From Chimonanthus salicifolius (taxonomy: Eukaryota > Streptophyta > Magnoliopsida > Laurales > Calycanthaceae): a stretch of 64,000 bases of DNA. The number at the start of each line of letters is the position of its first letter. Within the stretch, counting starts at the first letter, position 1. The stretch is from NCBI GenBank assembly GCA_013350335.1, contig CM023540.1, positions 45,181,222 to 45,245,221 of the forward strand. Direction: 5' to 3'. A program made the translations under genes and the position numbers. Shown one piece after another: positions 22,401 through 34,400 of the stretch. A model generated the notes under the pieces. That model did no database searches. It had not been told where the DNA came from and was given only the letters and a program-made list of their open reading frames with translations.

Positions 22401-25400
22401 ATTTAGGACTTTGGTGGGACTTATGTGGAACTTCAATTCCAAATTTGAAGTCCATTGCTATAAAAATCCTGAGTCAACCATGCAGTGCATCAGCATGTGA
22501 GCGCACTTGGAGCGTTTTTGAAGCAACTTATTCAAAAAGGAGGAATAGACTTCATCCAGAAAAGCTTCAAGATTTGGTGTATGTGAAAGTAAATTTGCTA
22601 ATGAAAAAGAACGCAGAGTTGAAATTATCTAAGGACTCAAAGGCCATTTCACTTGATGATATTAATCCATTTGATGGTTTCAACGAAGAAAATGAAGAAA
22701 ATCAATGTTCTAGTGAGGATGATGAAGATGATACTCCACTTGAGGAGCTTGAGGGTGCACATAATTTGGATTTCTTAGTATAATGATGATTTTATTGACT
22801 TTGGATATTATTTATCATGTTTGTTGAGTTTAATGACACTATTAAGCTTTTGGTTGTTTGTTAATTGAATGTTTATATTACTGTTGCTTCTTTGATGAGT
22901 TTAAGAAGAATGTAGACTATTTTATTGAGACAGACCAACTAGTCAATTTTCAAGGATGGTATTAGTCATGTTTGGAGAGTATTACATAGTATATATTTGG
23001 GTAACACTTAGCAATGGTACGAAGCATGAGACTATCACATAGTATATATTTTCATCTTTCTATCTATGTAGAATGGTAGATTGGTATGTGGCCATGTTCA
23101 CTAGTTTTCCATGTGTGCTCGTTGCAGACTTGCAGGAAGGTGCTACCTTGATACATTATGATGTCCTGGCTGCATCAAGTCAGGCAATCAAGATTCTTCT
23201 ACTATACAATGTTGACATTAACCTTGCTGATGATGTATGTTGTGATTATTTTTGTGCCTTAATATTTCTCTTCTGTTTAAAATTGTATCTTATGGAAGGT
23301 TACTTGCATGGTTCTTTATACTTTATAGGATGGATGGACTCCATTATATCTTGCTGTGCAAACCCAACGAACTGATGTGATTAGGCCTTTTATTAATTAA
23401 AGGAGCTGACGAGACGTTGAAGAATCAGGTACTAACCTAATGCTGCCTTGTTTTATAACAAATTAAATGTGATACACATGTATGTATATACAAACACACA
23501 TACATATTTGGGTTTTTTGAAAGCACCCATGCCATTTTAGCACATTAATAAACACCCCTGCCTCTTGGGTGATTATATTATGCTCATACCTTTTGATCAA
23601 TGGGAATCGAGTAAATTGTCTATGTTATTATAGCTTTATATGCTTTTTTTTTTTTTACTCAAGAAGTGTAAGATGAGAATTAATTATTTATTATATTTAT
23701 TTTTATTATTTTTTAAATATTTATATTTTCCACGAGATTTTCCCGTTAAATTCCCGTTAAAAACCCGAGAAATTGAAAATATCCCGTTATTAACAGTTGC
23801 CGTTATTATCCTGAGAACGGTATTTGTTACTATGGTGTTGATAGGGGATTTAAGCATGTTGGTCCCACCTTTCATGAATTAAAAAATATCAAATTTTGGT
23901 ATCTAGTAAATGGAAGTGATCGTCTACAAGCTATAGTGTCCCATCCTGCATCAAGTGGATAGAAAGGGAATAGATTTACCATCTAAAGGACTCACTACAC
24001 AGTCGTTGACCTAACGCGTGACCTACACAACCACAAGGCAACTAGGGCTTGTTTAGGTGAAACCACTTTCCTTTGATTCTTGGATACTATATTGCATTGT
24101 ATCTGTATGTATGTTGGAGGCTGACACAAGTAGAAGGTGTCACTCGACCAATCCGAAAAAATGGGACTTGTGGGCTCGCCATAACATTGAATTAAATTTA
24201 TATTTATATTTTCTTTCAAATGAAAATCAATTGTCAAAATAACACTAGGAAGGAAATAACATACTAGTTTTACTCTTAACAATCAATGACAGGAATATTA
24301 ATATTTGAGTTAGGTTTCAAAAGGAGTGTGATACTATTTCTATTGTTTTGAAAACCAACGCTAAAAAGTATTAGATGAGTCCATGTAAGAGTGTGGAGAG
24401 TCCAAGACAGAGAAAAGTTCAACAAAGGTGCATGACACATTTTGAAGACACCATGCAATATAGGTTGGAACACTTCAGGTGACATCTTAGTCCAAAAAAC
24501 AGGAAGATGCCTCACTCTAGAGATGATCAAAGTCGTGGATGGTTGTATTTTAAACACCACACAAAACAGGCATACATTACAGGAGATTAAACAAAACGGA
24601 GCTACAAAACAAGGAGGGCAAAGAGAGGGGATTCAATTAATCCTGCTCGTTTTAAGCCATTCACTGAATCTGTTCCTCAACTGTGCTATGTTATTACTGT
24701 GATAAATAACAGCAGAATGATGGAAGTAATTAAGCAAATCTCTGATGTCTTTGATTTGAATTCAACATTGACTCATAACTAGATGTACCAATTATTTCAA
24801 GGGTTAAGCTGGCGGGGCAATCTAGGATAATGTTGCAATGCCTTTATTCCTGGCCCAATTTATGATGGGTTGAGCATTTATGAAAAGGTTTTCAAAAGAC
24901 TTGATATCTCTAACGACATAGTCAGCCAATTTACCACTTTCATCAATGTAGATGGTGCTCCCTTTACTACTGGTCTCATTGACAAGGATGACAAATCTGT
25001 AAGCATTGAGTGTATCACTAGAAATTTTGCTTAGCACCTGAACAGAGAAGCTCTGATCATTATTATTATTTTTTGATGACTGAAGGTGTCCAGGCGTCTC
25101 ACCCTATTATTCCTTCGGGGCATGTGCACACTTCCCTACATAGACACCGGGTTCTTCAATGGGGAATAAACCCCATGGGGAGTACCCCAGATGTGCTGGC
25201 CAAGAATTGACCCCAAGACCTAGCTTCCTAAGGCCAATGCCTTGGCTGTCAGGCCAATGCCTTGGCTGTCAGGCCAACACCCCTGGGGGTGAAGCTCTGA
25301 TCCTTATTTTATATTTTTAATTTTTTATTATCAGTTTTTTATGTTCTAATTAAAAAATATTTCTTTTATTCTTTATTTTTAATCTTTTGCATCTATTTTA

Positions 25401-28400
25401 AAAATTGAAAAGCTCTAAAAAAATTTTTAAAAAAAATTGATGAATGCTAATAAAATTTATTTAAATTCCTTTGATTTATTTGTTAACTTCTTAAATTTAT
25501 CACTACTTAATATTTATATTTTAATATCATGTTAATTTATTTTTTTATTAGATTTTTTGGGATTTTAGAATTTGGATAATAAAATTTTATGTATATGATG
25601 ATTTAAATTTTGAAATGTAAAAATTTGACTTCTAATGCATTTTGATTTGATTTTGCATTAATAAATTTTGTCATATACTCGTGTATTTACGTATTTGCAT
25701 ATACATAATGAGGAATTGAAAAATCATCTTATTATTCTATGTCATGTTATATATAATTATAGTATAAATAATAATTTTAGAAAAAACGTTATGAATCTTA
25801 CGATTCTACAATTTCCGATTCATGATTCACACCCTTAGATCAATTCACAATACGATTTGAGTTTGACAACATTGGTATGGGGGCATTGGAAACAAAAATG
25901 AAATAGAGATTCTTCATTTGAATCACAAAGTAGAAGCCATGGACACACAGAATATTCTTTTGCGGCGAGGTAGCTTTCAGGTTTAAGATGTCATGAAAGT
26001 AAAACAAGAAACAAAAAAGGAATACACATTTTAAACCAAACAAAGTTCTACCAATCAACATTGGGAGGATCAGGAAGGAGAGATTTTTATGCTGCTTTGT
26101 AGCTAAAAGTACCATAATCATCACTTGCTCAGACAATTTCATCACTAACCTGCTGAACTTGGAGCTTAATTGAACTGATTTTATTCCAAATTTCCATTAG
26201 AGCAGCTGAGGTGGGGGAAGGAAGGTGCCAAGATCCATCTTTGATGAATTTGCTCATTGTAAAATCTTTACTATAGCCTAGATCATAAATGGGTCTTTTG
26301 CCATTGCTGCCCACAAGATGGCCAGAAGAAAGCCAGTTATCTATCCAGAAAAGAGTGTTCTGTCCATCACCAATTAAGTGTTTAATGACCTTAGCGACAT
26401 TGGGTCTAACAACTAGTATTGCCCTCCATCCCCATGAGGCATTGCTGCAATGGGAACCTCCCAAATTGATTTTGATTTCACATACTTTGGTTTCATCCAT
26501 TTGGACCAGATAGTATTCTTGCTAATTAAGAGGTTCCAAAACAATCTGGCAAGTGCAGCCTCATACGAAGTTTCAATGGTGTGATGCCAAGACCCCCCTT
26601 TCTCCTTTGGCAAACAAACTGTTTCCCAGTTGATCATATGGATTTTCCTGTCATTATAGGAAGAGTCCCAAAGAAATCTCCGGATATGCTTTTCTATTTC
26701 ATCTATACAGCCAGCTGGAACGAGAAAACTATTAGCCCATAAAAGGTGCATGGAACAAAGAGCTGATCTTATAAGTTTTATTCTACCAGCATAAGAGAGA
26801 ATTGCCTATTTCCAACCTGCTAATTTTGCCTAATTTTATCAATTAAATCTGAACAGTTAAAGTAGCTAAGTCTTGAAGAGAAAAAGAGGAGGCCAAGGTA
26901 ACGAACCAGAAGATTCCCCTATTTGATAGTTTTGGCCTCAAGTACTTGGAGTATTTGGAGATAGAGCAGCAATGGGGTATTTAGAGACAAGCTACAGGCT
27001 CCCTTATCAGTGGCTTTGTTGGCTAATATTTAGGTTGTTTGCCTATAATTGAAAGGAGTCTATAAGAATCTCTAAAGTTGATCTCCATCGAGCTTGGTTA
27101 GAGTGCTTGGCAAAAGATATCCATATCCTACTACAATATTTATTAGGTTATGAACTCCTAATGTTCTTTTTGACAAAGGTTTGAGGGGAAGTCAAAGGTC
27201 TGGTTCATGTTTATGCTTTAAACTTGAATTTTGTAGTTTTTTTTTTTTTTAAATCTTGCATGACTTCTACTCTTCATTAACATATCTCACAAAAGAAAGG
27301 ACATCTTGGTCCCCACTCCCAGAACTTCGATGTTACACGTTTATCCCTTAGTGAATTTGGGTTACTTGACAAAGTGTAAGAATGATGGGCCTGAAAATTG
27401 CGAACGGTGACTCCGTCTTTAACTTTTGGACCTCTTGGGCTTCAGATTTGGCACAAATCACTAATGAAACTATGTTCTTGCTACTAAATCGACCTGATTT
27501 GGCAGTTTATAAGAGGTAGTATTTTTTGATGTCCCACCTGTCCATTTAATTATAGGACAGAGCTAAGTTACCTGGACACCTAGAGACATGGGTATGGGTA
27601 CCGATATGTGCAGGAGACAGCTGGACATACGGGTCAGCCGTGACAAATGGAATATAGATGGGATCCTGCCATTCCAACACCCTTTGTTTAAAAAAAGAAA
27701 ACGAAGAGAGAGAGAGAGAGAGAACAAAAGAAAGAGAGGTCATACATACCATTCTTCCTTCCTTTTTCTTCTTCTTTATCTTCACGATGAAACCCAAGGA
27801 TAGTTGTAAATGGGATGAAATGGGCAGCGGAAATGAGAGGTGAAAATGGAGCGGCCATGGAGAGGTGGAAATGGGGCAGCAGCCATGGAGAGGATCTTTC
27901 TGAGAAGAGATGATAGGGTTTCTTTCTGTGAGAGAAGTCATTTTATGGTGAAGAAATCCTAAGACATATTTGCCCTTAAATATTAAGGGATGAACATCTT
28001 TGGCTAGTCTTAAGACATTATTACGTATACTAGAAGTCACAGTTTTGCCCCAAAAGACTACTTTGCCTCTATTTAATTTTGCTATATATCAACATATAAA
28101 ATTAAAAATTAACGCTCATATTAGATAATTTTAATATAAACAAAAATATTACTTTATATTTTTAACATTTATTTAAATTAAATATTTTACAATTTAAAGA
28201 GGGTGCCGTGTCTCTGTGTCCTAACTTTTTTGCATCACCATGTTTGACACCTAGTACCTGTATCGGACTCTAACACTCATCCATACAACATAGGGACAGA
28301 GGAACATGGAATGCCTATTAATGAATTTGAAGAAGAAGGTGCAGCTTAAGTTCAGTATCTCTGATTGGCAAGTAATAGAGGAAACTATCTCAAACCTTAG

Positions 28401-31400
28401 AAAGCTTGGGTCTTCCAGAAACTCTGTCAATTTTTGAGGAAATCTTACTAGAATTGCCTTCATGTTCTTCCTTCTCCGTTGGAAAGGCTGCTCCATCATG
28501 TGCATTGAGAAGTACACAGTAGCAATGATCAGTTTCTGTCAAAACCTGCAAAAACAAATGTTCGGAAATAATAAATACAATTCCAAGTCACTTCAATAGG
28601 AACAATCCAACCACGTAGTGATAGAAGAAGAATTACTTATTGATTTTCTTTAGGAATTTTTCTCCTCCACAAAAGGTAGTAATATTAGCCACAAATCAAA
28701 ACAGAAGGGGGAAAAGGTGTTGGATCTTAGCAACACTAAATATAAATTATATATTAAGGTAGCTCAATACTTCCATTATATTTAGAGGTACATTATATTA
28801 TTTCAACTGAATCATTGGTTACGGTATTTGAAATGCAACAAAAGATTCTCTTGATAAACCTAAGCAGCAAAAGTATCTGTTAAATGTCTCCAGCAGGGAA
28901 ACTTCTTATAGGGGTGTGCATGCAGAAACCCAAGATCTAGGTGGAGAACAAGTCCATCAGATGTGCAGAACGCAGAACCTGGTTTTCTGATCTTGAAATG
29001 GAGCGATTTCCAGTCTTTTGCATATGTGCCCAGAACCATCTTAACTTAAATATCATTCCCTGATCGGTTCCTTTGATGGGGAAAAGAACATCTGGGCACA
29101 GATTACCCAAAGTAGAGGTTAGGCCTTCTAACACCTTATCCAGCAAATTGCTATCTCTAGGAATAAGACAGATATATCTAAAATAACTATAGTTCCTTCA
29201 GACGATAAGACTTTCACAAGGATCAACCTCCATAGACAAAAGGTCATTCCTGCAAACACTGATGTTTCTTGAGTGCTTTGTAGCGATGGCATCAAACCAG
29301 CTAATCATCCGTATCTCTTTTGCCCATTTACATTCTTTGGACCTCCTTCCTCTCTCTTTGTGATGTTTCCTAACTTTTATCTGTTGCCTTGGGTGAGCAT
29401 AAGAGTTGTTGGGAGCGGTGTCCTTTTAGGGCAAAGAGAAAACTCTTTGGAGGGCTATCCCAACAGCAGTCTTCTGGTCAATTTGGAAGGAACAAAATAA
29501 CAGGAATTTTGAAGGCAAAGAATGATGGCTACGGTTTCCTTTGAGTTGGCTAAAGCTAGGCACATTGAATGGATGAAAATCAAAAAAGAATTCCTTGGCA
29601 TGATCCATGTAAACATAGACAAAGTTTGCAAATCAATCATAAAGGACTGGGTTAAGAAAGAGGTCTTAAGGAAAGATAGAGCAAACTGGATCCTCGAGTG
29701 CAAAAGTTCAATGTCGATTGATCCAGTATTGGTGGAGCCAAGTGCTTGCTTTCTTCTTACGTTTGTTTGGCACCGCAGATTTCAATGAGGCAAAGTTCTA
29801 AGCCATCAAAGAAGTGCTAACAATCTTCAGAAGTCATTCCAATGGGAAGCCTATCGCTGAAGGGGATTCCACCGATGCCATTCACTGGGCACAAGAGAAG
29901 TACAAGCCCCTTTGAAAGTTGTTGTCTTCGTTCAGAGAGGTGGAAGGTTTGTTGGAGGAGATCGAGGTTTCCTTTGTTCATGGTTAGCGATAAGCAAATG
30001 GGCTTGCGAACTTCTTGGTGAAGCATGGGAATTCTAGATCAGATCTATTAATCAAGATGGTGGGGGTGACCCTCAAAAGATGAAATCAGCAAGAATATTG
30101 ACAGTACATCCATGTCAGATCAACAAATAATAATCCAAGACATCAAAAGCAACGCATGCTCATGCATAACCAACTAACCACCTATACGGAGTATGTCATA
30201 TCATAGTGCATTGTAGAGGTCACATTCCTTGAATCCAAAAAGTCAATCAAGCCATTGAAGTTCAGGTACCAAGTGGAATGGTTTCAACTTTAATGGCATG
30301 CTTCATGTATGTTCAATCCAATGGAGAAAATCAGTCCAAAAAAACAAATATTCTGGTGCCTAGCAATCATGAGGGAGGCACGGGATCTAACAATTTGAAA
30401 TCATGAAAGGCAGATGCCAAAATACACATTTAACTAAGATAAACTGAAACACAAGACAACATCACTAAAAGCAATCATACTAGCACCAACCTTAGACATC
30501 ATATAACATAAAATAGATATCTTACCACAGCATCAAAAGTGGAAGTCAAAATCATCAATTGCAAAACAAATATTTGGGTATGCAGGAAGAGTCTCAACTG
30601 CCTGAAATAAATGTGTATTAATGAATGAGAGTAGACAGATAATAAAGAAGTTAAATAAAAAGAAATTGAATCTTACTGAAGACAAAAACACATGCCTTTT
30701 TTGAGTCCAGCTGAAAATCAACACGGCTAGGAGATGCATACACGGTCTTTACAATCTGCATTGAAGGGATAAAGTAGTAAGTATATTTTCAAACAATATA
30801 TACATATATGTCAAACATGCAAGTGCAAACACACACATACTAATGGATTCTCATACAAGTAACACATTTAAGTTAAATGCAAGACACTGGCCCCTCAGGG
30901 ATCAAGGGAGCAGGAGCCAGGGACAGAAAAGTCCGCATGGATTATGGATGCCTCATAAAATCAGTGCAATTGGATGATATTACGAGGGGTTTCAAGGACT
31001 CAAATATCAGAAGTAAAATAGTTCAAATACAGTAATTAATGTAACTCCAATTGGGATTGAGGTTGGAAAATGTCCAATCTAATATCATATCGAGCTCTTT
31101 TTCATGACCACATTTATAAAGGATGACTGTCAGATCAGAAACCACTATTAACTACAAATAGCTCAAGTGTCCCTTAGTTGAGAGAAATATCCTCCACTGG
31201 GTTGATTTCCATGTACCAATAAAAAACAGCTTGACATAAAAGGTTAATGCGGCAGTCATCAGATCGCGTTTTAGTTCAGTTGTGTTTGCATATTGTAGTT
31301 TGTAACTTTTTTCCCAGTGGAAGCAGCGGAGGTGGGTTGGGTTAGGGAAACATGAATAACCAGCGGGGATAATGCAAAGTTGCTAACCAAAATCATTTTT

Positions 31401-34400
31401 CTTTATTTTCTTCATTGCTCTTCAAACTTTTCTTCTCTTCCTCTCTTCATTTTCCATCCATAATTTCATAGTTAATTCCAGCTGTATCATAGCAGTAACC
31501 CTCATCTATGATGCCCCAGATGCACTGATACCGCAGTACACGTCATGGATATGGACATGACATGATTATATCCTGTGACATGATTTTGATACACAAAAAC
31601 GAAGTACTCCAACACAATACAGTATGTAAACATTGCTTAAAAATGTACTCCAACAAATACAGTATGAGAAGATTGCTTCTTGATTAGTGTTTGAGCTTCA
31701 TAGGCCCTAAAAATTAAGATGAAGCAATCCAATCACAATTTCCAGGGGCAGTACTGTCATGTGTGAGACACTTGCTGCTAATCTTGTAGTAGAAAAGAAA
31801 AAAATTGGATATGGTTTCTAGGCATCAGAAAATTATTTGAGAAGATAAGAGATGTGTCCAACTATTCATGCTCACTAATAATGAGCATAAAACAGTACTG
31901 ACTGAATGAGAATCTGGATAGATCCTATAATAATGTTAAATGCATTTTACGGAATCATTTTCTTTATTTTAATTTTTAATGTTTAATCTTCCTCTAGTCA
32001 TATAAGCAATGAATCCCATCACATTTCATGCCAACTTCTCAACTGATTTCCAAATATTGTCAATCATTATCATCATCTAAGCCAATTATACCGTCAAACT
32101 GCAGTTGGCCTTTTAACTGGATTTAGCAAACTAACAACCCATGGAACTCAAACCCACAACCTATAGGCTGTAACAACAAGCCTGTACATGTTGTCAATAT
32201 GTTCTATAAGTCTCTTATCACTAGATCCCTCATGTTTGTATGCGTTTCGTATGTGTTTATTGTGCATTTTCCATGGACTTGAAGCTCTCCCATGCATTTA
32301 AAATCAGTGACAGAAGCATTTCTGGGAAAACATTAAAAGGAATCATTTCCTTTTCCGGAACAAGTTTCAGTGGACAGACAATTTCCACCTCATAAGCATT
32401 TCCAGCATATGATTATGATGACAGTGAACAACAAATGGCACTAAAGGCCTTATACTGTGTAATTAAAACCCAAATTAACATTAGGAAATCAATAAGGGAG
32501 AACATCAGATGTGGAGCACAACAACAGTAAGACAGATGTTGTATCTCTTCAAGTCAATAGAACAAGTTTATATTTCAAAAGATCTCTTCTAAACCACAGG
32601 AACATGCAGCTCTATGCAAGAAGCTGCAATTGTTCTATTTGAAGCAGGTAACAGGGGGTTGTACCCTTTTTTTTATAGGTAAAGTTATACCATTTGATAC
32701 TCCCTCTGTCCCAAATTAGTTGTCTTATATGGATTCTGGAATTGTCCCAAAATAGTTGTCTCATTTATATTGGAGTAGCATAAAGTGTGTTGAAAATGGA
32801 TGAGATCACATAGAGTGCTAACCTTATATAGAGAGTTCCTTAAAAAATACAATTATGTCAAATGAGACAACTAAAATGGGACGGAGGGAGTATTAATATT
32901 TTTGAGAAGGAAACAATAATTTCATTAATAAAAAGTGTGGCAGATTGGAAGCTCTAGAATAGCTACAACAGCCTGTAAAGAGGACGTGGCTGCAGACATT
33001 CAGGAAGATAGCTGATCCTGAAGGAACACATTGCAATCCTAACTTGAAGATAACTACATTCATATAATCTAAATAATAAAAAATCAGTTCATGTCCCTTT
33101 TGTTTCTCATTTTTTGAGATACATGTTCCTTTTGTTTCTCCCCAGATTAGCCAACAAGTCCTTTATTTCTCCTTAGCTTTGCCAACCATTTATTATTAAT
33201 TTTCTTCTTCGTATTATTTTTACTTGAAAAAGAAATTCCTTACTAGTAGCAGTTTTACCATTCTTGTTGCATTCATGTAACATTATTCTATCCTCGGTGA
33301 AATGACTTCTTCAATTGAGAAAATTTTCATAAAGAATCATATAAAGTAGACAAATGGAAAAGATAAAACCGTTGGAGACTTACAGCAACCCACCATTGAG
33401 TAGAATATTAAAAAAAAATCACATTATGCAACAGGCCTCAAGATTAGCAGTGCAGAAAAACCTACTACAACACACCTTATATACAGGCGATAATGGCGTA
33501 TCTGCACCATTTTGATGTCTCCGCAGATCCTGAATACTAAAAATGATAAAATTTACTTAACTATATGTAACAAGTGATGAAAACAAGCTTAAGTCTGCAC
33601 TATCAGGAGAAGATCGATTGGGATAGGAAAAAGAAAGAAATCAAGATTTTGAAACAACTAAAGATACAATGAAACAGTACAAGAAAACAATATTCACAAC
33701 CACTCAAACAATATGTGCCAGCAAATATGGTTCACAGTCATTCTTAAAAATAATTCTACCTCTTAAATCAAAATATTCTACTCAATGGTTATAAAAAAAA
33801 GAGAGATAGGTCTTCAAAAAACAACAGAGAGAAATAAAATATTCACAACAACTAAAATCAAAGCTTAGACCTATCATCCGTTCTTAAAAATATGAATTAA
33901 TAACTCTACCTCCCACTCCGTTTACTGATCTTCCAAGTTAACTTGATTAGACTTCAATTCAACAACAAACTTCTTCAAATGAAACCAATCATAAGAACGG
34001 CACCTAAGCATAGCACAAGACAACATTCTTGTGATATGTAGTGAGGTACTCTAGCCATTTACTGAGAGTTGATTTTGTCACCTTGATGCAGAGCATAAAA
34101 TCCGATTCGCATAGAGTTTCCATGCTTTCCTTCGTTAGTATTTTCCTTTGTTAGTATGTAGTTTATTTTTAGTGTATTTTTCTTTTTCATAAGGGCAAAC
34201 TGGGAATATGCAACATACCATCCTCCAGCTCTGATACCAACTGATAGGATCGATTATGTACGACGGTAATGATTTCTGTTCGTGTCAGAAACAAACCAAA
34301 AAATGGCTTCAATATCAGTCTGAAGCAAACTACAATTTTACTCGGAAAACATCACACACCCCTCTCATCTACTACTCCAATTACACAAGTCTGCATACAG

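Larger units (their letters stand above)
19043..23834 (+). mobile_element. hAT-superfamily DNA transposon, complete ends
   Basis: A 4,792-bp element bounded by a perfect 8-bp direct repeat. Terminal inverted repeats are CAATGTAACAAATACCG (left) and CATAGTAACAAATACCG (right, reverse complement), two mismatches in 17. Subterminal DNA on both sides is crowded with TACCG, CCCGTTA and TTATCGGG words, as expected for transposase-binding repeats. The interior encodes one hAT transposase on the plus strand. It lies in intron 8, antisense to the host gene. Confidence 0.92.

Noticed and set aside
28440..28455. An AT-type (U12) intron after exon 8
   Set aside because: The donor at A|GTAAGA is out of phase with exon 9, which suggested ATTTCC as an AT donor, but extending exon 8 to AAG|GTTTGA at 28396 gives an ordinary in-phase GT-AG intron.
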